DNA from: Penium margaritaceum
Taxonomy: Eukaryota > Streptophyta > Zygnematophyceae > Desmidiales > Peniaceae
Length of the DNA: 64,000 nucleotides
Assembly (NCBI GenBank): GCA_023375785.1
Contig: SZWC01003622.1
Location: 128,760-192,759 of the forward strand
Reading direction: 5' to 3'
Shown here: positions 1-12,201 of the stretch, piece after piece
Layout: each line of letters begins with the position of its first letter
How positions within the stretch are numbered: the stretch's first letter is position 1
Made by a program: the position numbers and the translations under genes
Notes under the pieces: generated by a model
The model's database searches: none
The model's input: only the letters and a program-made list of their open reading frames with translations
What the model was told of the DNA's origin: nothing

Positions 1-3000
1 GAAACTCGTATGCCAAATTGTGATGCTCTTGTGCCAAAGTGTGACGCTCTAGTGCCAAAATGTGACAATGTAGTGCCAAAGTCTGACCCTCTAGTCCCAA
101 AGTTTGGAGCTCCAGTGCCAAAGTGTGACGCTCTAGGGCCAAAGTGTGACACTCTCGTGCCAAAGTGTGACGCTCTAGTGCCAAAGTGTGAACCTCTAGT
201 GCCAAAGTGTGATGCTCTAGTGCCAAAGTGTGATGCTCTAGTACCAAAGTGTGACGCTCTTGTGCCAAAGTGTGACGCTTTAGTCTAAAGTGTGACACTC
301 TATTGCCAAAGTGTGAGGGTCTAGTGCCAAAGTGTGATGCTCTAGTACCAAAGTTCAAAACTCTAGTGCCAAAGTATGACCCTCTAGTGCCAATGTGTGA
401 CGCTTTAGTGCCAAAGTGTGACGCTATAGTTCCAAAGTGTGACGCTCTAGTGCCAACGTTTGGAGCTATAGGTCCAAAGTTTGACGATCTAGTGCCAAAG
501 TGTGACGCCGTAGTGCCAAAGTGTGACGCTCTAGTGCCAAAGTGTGGAGCTCTAGTGCCAAATTGTGATGCTCTAGTGCCAAAGTGTGACGCTCTAGTGC
601 CAAAGTGTGACGCTCTAGTGCCAAAATGTGACGCTCTAGTGCCAAAGTATGAAGCTCTAGTGCCAATGTTTGAAACTCTAGTGCCCAAGTGTGACGCTCT
701 AGTGCCAAAGTGTGATGCTCTAGTGCCAAATGCGACTCTCCTGTGCCGAAGTGTGACGCTATAGTGCCGAAATGTGAAGATATAGTGCCAAAGTGTGACG
801 CTATAGTGCCAAAGTGTGAAGGTCTAGTGCCATAGTGTGACGCTCTAGTGCCAACGTGTGAAGCACTAGTGCCAAAGTGTGACGCTCTAGTGCCAAATTG
901 TGACGCTCTAGTGCCAAAGTGTGATGCTCTATTGCCAAAGTGTCACGCTCTAGTGCCAACGTGTGATGTTGTAGTACCAAAGTGTGACGCTCTAGTGCCA
1001 AAGTGTGAGGCTGTTGTGCCAAAGTTCAAAACTCTAGTGCCAAATTGTGATTCTCTAGTGCCAAAGTGTGACCATCTAGTGCCAAAATGTGACGCTGTAG
1101 TGCCAAAGTCTGACGCTCCAGTCCCAAGGTTTGGAGCTCTAGTTCCAAAGTGTGACGCTCTAGTGCCAAAGTGTGACACTCTAGTGCCAAAGTGTGGCGC
1201 TTTAGTGCCAACGTGCGAATCTCTAGTGCCAAGTGTGATGCTCTAGTGCCAAAGTGTGACGCTCTAGTACCCAAATGTAACGCTCTAGTGCCAAAGTGTG
1301 ACGCTCTGGTTCCAAAGTGTGACACTATATTGCCAAAGTGTGACGCTCTAGTGCCAAAGTGTGATGCTCTTGTGCCATAGTTCAAAACTCTAGTGGCAAA
1401 GTATGACGCTCTAGTGCCAAAGTGTGACGCTCTTGTGCCAAAGTGTGACGCTCTAGTTCCAAAGTGTGACGCTCTAGTGCTAAAGTGTGACGCCGTAGTT
1501 CCAAAAGTGTGACGCTCTAGTGCCAAAGTGTGGAGCTCTAGTGTCAAAGTGTGATGCTCTAGTGCCAAAGTGTGACGCTCTAGTACCAAAGTGTGGCGTT
1601 CTAGTGCCAAAGTGTGACGCTCTAGTGCCAAAGTGTGACGCTCTAGTGCCAAAGTTCGAAACTCTAGTGCCAACGTGTGGCAGTCTAGTGCCTTAGTGTG
1701 ATGCTCTAGTGCCAAAGTATGATGCTCTAGTTCCAAAGTGTGACGCTCGAATGCCAAAGTGTGACGCTCTAGTGCCAAAGTGTGACGCTCTAGTGCCAAA
1801 GTTCAAAACTCTACTGCCCACATGTGACGCTCTAGTGCCAAAATGTGACGCTCTAGTGCCAAAAGTGTGACTCTCCTGCGCCAAAGTGTGACGCTCTAGT
1901 GGCAAAGTGTGAAGCTTTTGTGCCAAAGTGTGATTCTCTAGTGCCAAAGTGTGAACGTATAGTGCCTCAGTGTGACGCTATAGTGCCACAGTGTGAAGCA
2001 CTAGTACCAATTGGTGACGCTCTAGTGTCAAAGCGTGACGCTGTAGTGCCAAAGTGTTATGCAGTAGTGCCAAAGTGTGACGCTCTAGTGCCAACGTGTG
2101 ACGCTCTAGTACCAAAGTGTGACGCTCTAGTGCCAAAGTGTGATGCTCTAGTCCCAAACTGTGACGCTCTAGTGCCAAAGTGTGACACTATACTGCCAAC
2201 GTCTGACGCTCTAGTGCCAAAGTTTGTAGCTCTAATGCCAAACTGTGACAATCTAGTGCCAAACTGTGACACTATAGTGCCAAAGTGTGGCGCTCTAGTG
2301 ACAAAGTGTGAATCTTGAGTGCCAAGGTGTGATGTTCTAGTGCCAGTGTGACGCTGTAGTACCGAAGTGTGACGCTCTAGTGCCAAGGTGTGACGCTCTA
2401 GTTCCAAAGTGTGTCCCTCTATTGCCAAGGGATGATGCTCTAGTGCCAAAGTGTGATGCTTTAGTGCCAAAGCTCAAAACTATAGTGCCAAAGTATGACA
2501 CTCTAGTGCCAAATTGTGATGCTCTAGCACCAAAGTGTGACGCTCTAGCTTCAAAGTGTGATGCTCTAGTGTCAATGTGTGAAGCTCTAGTGCCAAAGTG
2601 TGATGCTCTAGTTTTAAAGTGTGAAACTCTAGAGCCAAAGTTTGTTGCTCTAGTGCCAAAGTGTGAAGCTATAGTGCCAAAGTGTGACACTCAAGTGCAA
2701 AAGTGTGACGCTCTAGTACCAATGTTTTTAGCTCTGGATCCAAATTTTGATTCTCTGGTGCCAAAGTGTGAAGCTCTAGTGCCAAAGTGTGATGTTCTAG
2801 TGCCAACGTGTCACGCTCTAGTACCAAAGTGTGACGCTATAGTGCCAAAGTGTGATGCTGTAGTTCCAAAATGTGATACTCTATTGCCAAAGTGTGAAGC
2901 TCTAGTGCCAAAGTGTGACGCTCTAGTGCCAAAGTGTGACGCTCTAGTGCCAAAGTGTGACGTTATAGTTCCAAAGTGTGACGCTCTAGTGCCAAAATGT

Positions 3001-3473
3001 GAAGCTCTAGTGCCAAAGGGGGACGTCCTAGTTTCAAAGTGTAAAGCTCTAGTGCCAAAGTGTGACGCTCTAGTACCAAAGTGTGATGCTCTAGTGCCAA
3101 AGTGTGACGCTCTAGTTCCAAAGTGTGACACTCTATTGCCAAAATGTGACGCTCTACTGTGAAAGTGTGATGCTCTAGTGCCAAAATTCAAAACTCTAGC
3201 GCCAAAGTATGACGCTTTAGTGTCGAAGTGTGACGCTCTAGTGCCAAAGTGTGACGCTATAGTTCCAAAGTGTGACGCTATAGTGCCAAAGTTTGGAGGT
3301 CTATTTCCAACGTGTGACACTCTAGTGCCAAAGTGTGATACCGTAGTGACAAAGTGTGACGCTCTAGTACCAAATTGTGGAGCTATAGTGTCAATGTGTG
3401 ATGCTCTAGTGCCAAAGTGTGACGCTCTAGTGCCAAAGTGTGATGTGCTAGTGCCAATTGTGACGCTCTATTG
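1..3473 (+). repeat. Satellite A array (21-bp unit), forward orientation
   Basis: Tandem array of a 21-bp unit; 20 of its bases read GCCAAAGTGTGACGCTCTAG, followed by T. Most copies carry one to three substitutions, and a few have one-base indels that shift the phase (near 1231 and 1505, for example). Because 21 bp is seven codons, a frame stays open for long stretches and reads as the heptapeptide LVPKCDA. The opposite strand reads FGTRASH or LALERHT in different frames, so the long open frames here are a by-product of the period. The array starts before the window and stops abruptly at satellite B near 3474. No gene is visible inside it. Confidence 0.97.
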
Positions 3474-3705
3474 CATGCGCCTATGGTGTATCTCGTGTGT
3501 ATATGGTGTATCTGACGTGCCTATGGTGTCTCTCATGTGCCTATGGTGTATCTCATGTACCTATTGTGTATCTCATGCGCCCATGGTGTATCTCATATGC
3601 CTATGGTGTATCTCATGCGCCTATTGTGTATCTTATGCACCTTTGGTGTATCTCATGTGCACATGGTGTATCTCATGTGCCTATGGTGTATATCATGTGC
3701 ATATG
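3474..3705 (+). repeat. Satellite B, short block (20-bp unit)
   Basis: About eleven copies of a 20-bp unit, ATGTGCCTATGGTGTATCTC, lie between satellite A and satellite C. Both junctions are sharp, with no unique DNA between the families. The same unit returns in the same orientation at 7931-10286. Confidence 0.95.
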
Positions 3706-6700
3706 ACAACTGGAGCAAGCCTAAGACAGCCGGAGCATGGCCAGCACAACTGGAGCAAGCCCAAGACATCTGGAGCAAGCCCAATACAAGTAGAGCAAGC
3801 CCAAGACAACTGGAGTAAAGCCAAGAGAACTGGAGCAATCCCAAGACACCTGGAGTAAGCCCAACAAGAACATGAGCAAGTTAAAGACAACTGGAGCAAG
3901 GCCAAGGAAACTGGAGCAAGCACAAGAGAACTGGAGCAAGCCCAACACAACTGGAGCAAGTCCAAGACATGGGGAGCAAGGCTAAGAAAACAGGAGCAAG
4001 CTAAAGACACGTGGAGCAAGCCAAAGATAAATGGAGCAAGGCCAAGATACCTAGAGCAAGCCCAAGACACCTGGAGCAAGCCTGGTACACCGGGAGCAAG
4101 GCAAGGACAACTGGAGCAAGCCCAAGACAACTTGAGCAAGCCCAAGACAACTGGAGCAAGCCGAAGACAACTGGAGCAAGCCCAAGACAAGTGGACCAAG
4201 CCCAAGACAACTGGAGAAAGGCCAATACAACTGTAGTAAGCCCAAGGCAACTGGATCAAGCCCAGGAGATTTGAAATAAGCAGAAGACAATTTGAGCAAG
4301 TCCAAGACAATTGGAGCAAGGCCAAGACAACTGGAAAAAGCCCAAGACAACTGGAGAGAGCCCAATATAACTGGAGCAAGGCCAATACAACTGGAGCAAA
4401 CCCGAAACAACAGAAGCAAGCCCAAGACATTTGGAGTAAGCTCAAGACAACTGGAGCAAGACCAAGCCAAGTGGAGCAAGGCCAGGACAACTGGAGCAAG
4501 ACCAAGACAGATGGAGCAGGCCCTAGACAGCTGTAGCAAGGCCAAGACAACTGGAGCAAGCTCACAACAACTGGAGAAAGCCCAAGACAACTGGGGCAAG
4601 CCCATGACAACGGGAGAAAGCCTAAGACAACTGAAGAAATGCCAAAAAAGCTGGAGTAGCACAAGAAAACTGGAGCAAGCCCGAGACAACTGGAGCAAGC
4701 GTAAGAAAACTGGAGCAAGGCCAAGACAACAGGAGCAAGCCCAAGACACCTGGAGCAAGCCCAAAATATCTGGAGCAAGGCCAAGATAACTTGAGCAAGG
4801 CCAAGACAACAAGAGCAAGCCGAAGACAGCAGGAGCGAGCCCAAGACAACTGGAGAAAGTCCAAGACAACTAGAAAAATGCCAAGACAACTGGAGCAAGC
4901 GCAAGACAACTGGAGCAAGACCAAGACAACTGTAGCTAGGCCAATACAACTGGACCAAGGCCAAGAAAATTGGAGCGAGCCCAGGACAGTTGGAGGAATC
5001 CCAAGACAACTGGAGCAGGCCAAAGACAATGGGAACAAGGCCAAGACAACTGGAGCAAGCCCAAGACAACTGTAGCAAGGCCAAGACACCTGGAGTCAGG
5101 CCAAGACAGCTGGAGCAAGCCCAAGACAACTGGAGCAAGGATAAGACAAATCAAGCAAGCCCAAGCCAATTACAGCAAGCCCAAGACAACTGGGGCAAGC
5201 CCAAGTCAACTGGAGCAAGCATGACACAACTGGAGCAAGACGAAGAGAAGTGGAGCAAGCCCAATACAACTTGAGCAAGCCCAAGAAATCCGGAGCAAGC
5301 CCAATACAACTGGAGCAAGCCCAAGACATGTGGACCAAGCCCAAGACAACTGGAGCAAGACTATGACAACTAGAGCAAGGCCAAGACAACTCGAGCAAGC
5401 CCAAGGCAACTGAAGCAAGCCCAAGACAACTTGAGCATGTCAAAGACAACTGGAGCAATGCCAAGACAGCTGGAGCAAGCCGAAGACAACTGGAGCAAGG
5501 CCAAGACAGCTGTAGGAAGCCCAAGACAACTGAAGCAAGCCTAAGGCAACTGGAGCAAGCCCAAGAGAATTGAAACAAGCCCAAGACAACTGGAGCAAGT
5601 CAAAGACAACTGGAGCAAGGCCAAGACAACTAGAGCAAGCCGAAGACAACAGGAGCAAGCCCAAGACAACTGGAGCAAGGCCAATACAACTGGAGCAAAC
5701 CCAAGACAACAGGAGCAAGCCCAAGACAATCGGAGCACGCCCAAGAAAACTAGAGCAAGCCCAAGACAACTAGCGCAAGGCCAAGACAACTGGAGCAAGG
5801 CCAAGACAACTGGAGCAAGGCAAAGACAACTCAAGCAAGGCAAAGACAGATGGAGCAAGCCCTGGACAGCTGGAGCAAGCTCTAGGTAGCTGGAACAATG
5901 CCATGACAACTGGAGCAAACCCAAGACAACTGGTGCATGCCCAACGGCAACTGGGACAAGCCAACGACAACTGGAGAGCAAGCCTTAGACAACTGGATCA
6001 ACGCGAAGACAACTGGAGCAAGCCCGAGACAGCTGGAGCAAGCCCAAAAAAACAAGAGCAAGGCCAAGACAACTGGAGCAAGCCCACAGCACCTGGAGCA
6101 GGCTCAAAATATGTAGAGGAAGCCCAAGAAAACTGGAGCAAGGCCAAGACAACTGGAGCAAGGCAGAGAAAACTTGGAGCAAGCCCAAAACAACTGGAGC
6201 ATGCCAAAGACAAGTGGAGCAAGGCCAAGACAGCTGGATCAAAGCCAAGACAACTAGAGCAAGTCCAAGACAACTGAAGCAGACCCAATACAACTGGAGC
6301 TAGGCCAAGACAACTGTAGCAAGGCTAGGATAACTGGAGCATGGCCAAGACAACTAGAGCAAGGCCAAGACACCTGGGGCAATGCCAAGACAGCTGGAGC
6401 AAGCCCAAGACAACTGGAGCAAGGCCAACACAATTGGAGCGAGCCCACGACAATTGGAGCAAGTCCAAAACAACTAGGGCAAGCCCATGACACCTGGAGC
6501 AAGCCCAAAACAACTGCAGCAAGGCCGAGACAACTACAGCAATGCCAAGAAAACTGGAGCAATCCTAAGACAAATGGAGCAAGCCCACGAAAGCTGGAGC
6601 AAGTCCAAGACAACTAGAGCAAGGCCAAGACAACTGGATCAAGCCCAAGAGAACTAGAGCAAGCCCAAGACAACTGGAGCAGGCCAAAGTCAACTAGAGC

Positions 6701-7602
6701 AGGGCCAAGACAGCTTGAGAAAGCCAAGACAACTGGAGCAATCCCAAGATAACTGAAGCAAGTCCAAGACAACTGGGACAAGCCGAAGACCAATGGAGCA
6801 AGCCCATGACAAACGAAGCAAGGTCAAGAGAGCCGGAGGAATTCCAAGAAACCTGGAGCAAGCCCAAAACAGCTGGAGCAAGCCCAATCAAACTGGAGCA
6901 AGGCCAAGACAACTGGAGCAAGACCAAGACAACAGGAGTAAGCCCAAGACAACTGGAGCAAGCCCAAGACAACTGGAGCAAGGCCAAGACAACTGGAGCA
7001 AGCCCAAGTTAACGGGAGCAAGCCCAAGACAACTGGAACCAGTCCAAGACAGATCGATCAAGGCTAAGACAACTGGAGCAAGCCAAAGATAACTGGAGTA
7101 AGACCAAGACAACTGGAGAAATCTGAAGACAACTGGAGCAAACCTGATAGATCTGGAGCAAGTCCAAGGCAACTGGAGCAACCCCAAGACAACGGGAGCA
7201 ACCCCGAGACAACTGGAGCAAGCCCGAGACAACTGGAGCAAACCCGATACAATTGGATCAAGCCCAAGACAACTGGAGCAATGCAAAGACAACAAGATCA
7301 AGGCCAGGAGAACTGGAGCAAGCCTATGAAAACTGAAGCAAGCCCAAGACATCTGAAGCAATTCCAAGACAGCTGGAGGAAGGCCAATACAAGTGGAGCA
7401 AGCCCAAGACAACTGGAGCAAACCCGGGACAACCGGAGCAAGGTCAGTACAACTAGAGGAAGCCCAAGCTTACTGGAGCAAGCCCAAGACAACCGGAGCA
7501 AGCCCAAGACAACTGGAGAAAGCCCAAGACGACTGTAGCAAGCACAAGACAACTGGAGCAAGGCCAAGACAGCTGGAGCAAGGACAATACAACTGGAGCG
7601 AG
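3706..7602 (+). repeat. Satellite C array, orientation 1 (20-bp unit)
   Basis: About 195 copies of a 20-bp unit, AAGACAACTGGAGCAAGCCC, with frequent variants (GGCC for GCCC; AATACAAC for AAGACAAC). Three units (60 bp) make 20 codons, so Leu/Cys/Trp-rich or Gln/Lys/Ser-rich frames stay open on either strand without any sign of selection. The part from about 5145 to 7600 shares an ordered series of rare variants, reverse-complemented, with 27270-29893. The array ends at 7602 against unique sequence. Confidence 0.96.
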
Positions 7603-7789
7603 AATTTCACTATGTGTGGTCCACGTTGATAACTCATGATATGAGTCACAAATGGTCAGAGGGGGAAACAATGGTTTGGGAGTACTAGTTATCGACTGGC
7701 ACATAGAAAGACCGTGAATAAGAAGTGGTACGGCGTAGCTACCATGCACATTGACCAACCAAAGTAGGCATATGTCACTGAACATGACC
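7603..7789. other. Unique linker between satellites
   Basis: About 187 bp of non-repetitive DNA between satellite C and an inverted island of satellite A. No coding frame of note, no tRNA or LTR ends, and no match to other parts of the window. It could be the remnant of an insertion, but no target duplication was seen. Confidence 0.6.
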
Positions 7790-7930
7790 TTGGCACTAGA
7801 GCTTTACAATTTGGTACTAGAGCGTCACACATTGGCACTAGGGAATCCCAATTTGGCACTAGAGTGTCACACCTTGGCACTAGAGCGTCACACTTTGGCA
7901 ATAGAGTGTCATACTTTGGAACTAGAGCTT
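7790..7930 (-). repeat. Satellite A island, reverse orientation
   Basis: About seven units of the 21-bp satellite A in reverse complement (TTGGCACTAGAGCGTCACAC). The island is wedged between the unique linker and a long satellite B array. Its orientation is opposite to the array at 1-3473 and the same as the array at 29894-47700. Confidence 0.93.
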
Positions 7931-10286
7931 CTGTGGTGTGGTGTATCTCATGTGCCTATGGTGTATCTCATGTGCCTATGGTGTATCTCATGCGCCTGTG
8001 GTGTATCTCATGTGCCTTTGGTGCATCTTATGTGCCTATTGTGTATCTCATGTGCCTATGGTGTATCTCATGTGCCTATGGTATATTTCATGTTCCTATG
8101 GTGTATCTCATGTGCCTATGGTATATCTCATGCGCCTACGGTGTATGTCATGTGCGTATCGTATATCTCATGCACCTATGGTGTTTCTCATGTACATATG
8201 GTGTATCTCAGGTGCCTATGGTGTATCTCATGCACATATGGTGTATCTCATGTGCCTATGGTGCATCTCATGTGCCTATGGTGTATCTCATGTGCCTATG
8301 GTGTATCTCATGTGCCTATGGTGTACCTCATGCGCCTATGGTGTATCTCATGAGCCTATAGTGTATCGCATGTGCCTATGGTGTATCTCATGCGCCTATG
8401 TTGTATCTGATGTATGCTATGGTGTATCTCATGCGCCTATGGTGTTTCTCATGCGCCGGTGGTGTATCTCATGTGCCTATGGTGTATCTCATGTGCCTAT
8501 GGGGTATCTCATGCACCTATGGTGTACCTCATGTGCCTACGGTGTATCTCATGTGCCTATGGTGTATCTCATGTACCTATGGTGTACCTCTTGTGCCTAT
8601 GGTGTGTGTTATGTACCTATGGTGTATCTCATGTGCCTATGGTGTACCACATGTGCCTATGGTGTATCTCATGCGCCTATGTTATATCTCATGCGCATAT
8701 GGTGTATCTCATGCACCTATGGTGTATCTCATGTGCCCATGGTGTATCTCATGTGCCTATGGTGTATCTCATGTGCCTATGGTGTATCTCATGTGCCTAT
8801 GGTGTATCTCATGTATCTATGGTGTATAAAATGTGCCTATGGTGTATCTTATGTGCCTATGGTGTATTGCATGCACCTATGGTGTATTTCATGTGCCTAT
8901 GGTGTATTGCATGCACCTATGGTGTATCTCATGCGCCTATGGTGTATATCATGTGTGTATGGTGTATCTCATGCGCCTATGGTGTATCTCATGCATATAT
9001 GGTGTATCTCATGCACGTACGGTGTATCTCATGCGCCGATTCTGTATCTCATGTGCCTATGGTGTATCTCATGTACCTATGGTGTATCTCATGTACCCAT
9101 GGTGTATCTCATGTGTCTATGGTTTATCTCATGCACCTATGGTGTTTCTCATGTGCATGTGGTATATCGCATGCCCATATGGTGTATCTCATGTACCTAT
9201 GGTGTACCTGATGCGCCTATGGTGTATCTCATGTACATATTGTGTATCTCATGTGCATGTGGCTTATCTCATGTGCCTATGGTGTATATCATGTGCATAT
9301 GGTGTATCGCATGCACCTATGGTGTATTGCATGTGCCTCTGGTGTATCTCATGTTCCAATGGTGTATCTTATGCACTTATGGTGTACCTCACGTACCTAT
9401 GGTGTATCTCACGTGCCTATGGTATATCTCATGCGCCTATGGTGTATCTCATGTTCCTATGGTGTATCTCATGTGCCTATAGTGTATCTCATGCGCCTAT
9501 GGTGTATCTCATGTACATATGGTGTATCTCATGTTCCTATGGTATATCTCATATGCCTATGCTGTATCTCATATGCCTATGTTGTATCTCATGCGCCTAT
9601 GGTGTATCTCATGCGCATATGGTGTATCGCATGCACCTATGATGTATCTCATGCGCATATGGTGTATCTCATGTGCATATGGTATATCTCATGTGCCTAT
9701 GGTGTATCTCATGTGCGTATGGTGTATGTCATGTGCCTTTGGTGTATCTTGTGTACATATGGAGTATCGCATGTGCCTATTGTGTATCTCATGCACCTAT
9801 GATGTATCTCATGTGCCTTTTGTGTATCTCATGTGCCTATGGTGTATCTCATGCGCCTATGGTGTATCTCATGTACCTACTGTGTACCTCATATCCCTAT
9901 GGTGTATCACATGTTCCTATGGTGTATCTCATGTGCCTATGGTGTATCTCATGTGCATATTGTGTATATAATGTGAACTATGGTGTATCTCATGTGCCCA
10001 TGGTGTATCTCATGTGCCTATGGTGTATCTAATGCACCCGTGGTGTATCTCATGTGCCTTTTATGCATCTTATGTGCCTATGGTGTATCGCATGTACCCA
10101 TGGTGTATCTCCTGTGCCGATGGTGTATCTCATGTGCATATGGTGTATCTCATGTGCATATGGTGTATCTCATGCGCCTATGGTGTATCTCATGTACCTA
10201 TCGTGTATCTCATGCACCTATGGTGTATATCATGTACCTACGGTGTATCTCATGTGCCTGTGGTATATCTCATGCGCCTATGGTGT
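7931..10286 (+). repeat. Satellite B main array (20-bp unit)
   Basis: About 118 copies of the 20-bp unit ATGTGCCTATGGTGTATCTC. The variable positions are mainly the GTGC/GCGC/TACC/CACC segment and TATG/CATG. A one- or two-base slip occurs near 8412 and again near 9975. All three frames of the plus strand stay open for hundreds of codons (Cys/Tyr/Met/Val-rich), which follows from the period and does not indicate a gene. The array ends abruptly at unique DNA near 10287. Confidence 0.96.
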
Positions 10287-10765
10287 TGTACCCTCTTTCA
10301 CCATCGGCCGGAATCAGATCTGACAGCATGCAAGGATGAGCTCACGGTCACGGTTCGCGCTGCGCTATCTCCGCAACTACGTTCATTTCTCGACCTACGT
10401 CGCTCCTTTCACCCCGCTTCTTCCCTGCGTGTTCTCACCCTCTCTCACTCAACGGATGTTTCACCGTATTATCCTGGGGAGTATGTCTCATATGTCCCTA
10501 TTCCTCAGCAGACTACCAACAGCATAGTTTATACCATTCATTAGCCTTCAATCACTGACGAATAATCATCCGCCGTATGGCACAATTTCAACTAACACAA
10601 TCCTTCCCGATAGCACACTCGGGGTAATGTTGAACACCTACCGTGGCTATTTGAACTATTATTTTCCTTAGTATTCCATCAGTGACGGGTGATCATCCAT
10701 CGAATGATGCGATGTCCCTTAAGATAATCCAAAGAGAATGAGCAGAACAATTTAGATTCTTGCGT
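10287..10765. other. Unassigned unique sequence
   Basis: Non-repetitive DNA between satellite B and the decayed minus-strand coding block. Only short open frames are present. Two similar stretches near 10553-10585 and 10680-10712 (both containing TGACG followed by ATCATCC) look like an old, diverged duplication. No RNA gene or LTR end recognised. Confidence 0.5.
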
Positions 10766-11323
10766 TTAGTCCATGAGATTAGATCCCTGCAACAACACAG
10801 TGCGGCTCACACCGCCTTGCTCGCTCGCCCGTGGCATGGCGCGGCTCAGCTCCAATGGACCGTCAACATGTCGACCTGCACGGGGATGGGTGCGCGTCAG
10901 ATCTTCGTCCCACAGGCGGAATAGTTTTTGCCGGTACCGTTGGTAGGCCCGGAATGCCTCGACCCGTTCTTCGGCAGCTTCTGCGGCGCGTCGTCCGACG
11001 TCACGGGCCACCTCCTGCCAACTATTCATGGGACAGGGCTCGTCGTCACGGGGATGTCGTCACAGCCACGATTGCCGGAACTGCTCCAGGGCTCCATCGG
11101 TGGGGTGATGCGACCATTGCATCACTCCCAGGAAGTTCCGTGTGCCTAGCCGATGGGGCACATTGCAGCATCTGTAGATGGCATAGAAGGTCACCGGTGA
11201 GTCTCGGGCGGTCCTGGTTGAGCCGGGCAGTTGGTGCTCCCACGAAAACTTAGGACCAATCCACGATGGCTCCGTCACAGCCTCCTCAGGAAGGGGGCTT
11301 CTCATCTGGAGATGGTTACACAC
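10766..11323 (-). pseudogene. Decayed minus-strand coding block, function unknown
   Basis: One minus-strand frame runs from 11323 to 10766 and is interrupted by a single in-frame TGA (11060-11062). The part after the stop has the look of a real protein: a charged, probably helical stretch around NSWQEVARDVGRRAAEAAEE continuing through AFRAYQRYRQKLFRLWDEDL. The part before it contains FYAIYRCCNVPHRLGTRNF and a Trp/His-rich segment. I do not recognise a family. The mix of a helical basic-acidic segment and the nearby zinc-module frame on the same strand would suit a transposon-encoded protein, but this is inference. The plus-strand frame across the same DNA (10831-11253) looks like its shadow. 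Both ends are undefined. Confidence 0.35.
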
Positions 11324-11340
11324 TCACACACACACACACC
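11318..11340. repeat. Short (CA)n microsatellite
   Basis: A run of alternating C and A, about 20 bases and slightly imperfect at its left end, inside the unique island. Confidence 0.85.
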
Positions 11341-12201
11341 AAGCCTGACCTAACTTCTCTACTCTAGCTTGACGCGAGACAGGACACGGGTCCCGCTCGA
11401 CGGTCTGGGTCGACTGAAGGGCAGCAATCTCTCTGTCGTGCTGGTGACAGCCGGGCTCGTCTCCCACGCCGGGATCTGGTCAAGAGTCGGTTGTTGAGCA
11501 CTCGCTTGAGTACCACTGGCGTTAGGTCTGAGCGTCTCGGAATTCTTCAGCGTCAGCAGTCAATCGGTAGTTCGTTCGACAGACAGCAGCCGGTCTCCTT
11601 CTCTTCTTCCCCTCTTATTCTCTCCTCGCATTGTCCTTCCCAGACCTTCATCCCACTGGCTAGCCCCTTTCGTGGCTCGCACATCAAAACGCCTTTGGAT
11701 AAGGCGCATCGAGTGCCACTCCTCTCTTCGAGGTTCGGGCGCGGCTCCACTACCATCAAGCCAGCCTCGGGCCGCCTTCCTTACCTCCCCGCAGGTCTGG
11801 TCGGGTCACGGTGTCCGTGCCAATATCTTCTTTCATGGCCCGTCGCTCCCCGGAATCGAACTGCTTCTCTCGTGATTTCTTTTCTTCAGTTGGTGGTCGT
11901 CGGATCATCCGTCGACCCTCTGCCCAGATCCTGACCCTGGCCCCACACTCCTTCCTTTCCTCCGGTGGATGAACAAAACACCGTTAACACTGTTATACCC
12001 TACTCCCACAAAACAAGCTGGACGTCCTAATCCATCCATTCCCCTTCCCCGTTTCGTTCATCCTGCCCTCTCCCTTCTGGTGCATTGTTTGCCTCATGGC
12101 TAGCGCTCCCTTCCCTGTCGCGATGCAGGTTCTTCAGCCCCTTTTTTCGGTGATGAATACTCTTTCTCCGCCCATCTTGTCCTTTCCATTCCATCCAATT
12201 C
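11341..12201. other. Unassigned unique sequence, pyrimidine-rich plus strand
   Basis: About 860 bp between two decayed minus-strand coding blocks. The plus strand is rich in C and T, so minus-strand translations are Gly/Arg/Glu-rich (for example around 11553-11759) and plus-strand ones Ser/Pro-rich. No frame is convincing on its own. This could be the degraded low-complexity linker of the same minus-strand gene or element that contains the zinc modules, but frames do not connect without indels. Confidence 0.4.

Noticed and set aside
1-10286. CRISPR-like arrays
   Set aside because: Units are contiguous with no unique spacers, no leader and no cas-like genes, and the rest of the window is eukaryotic.
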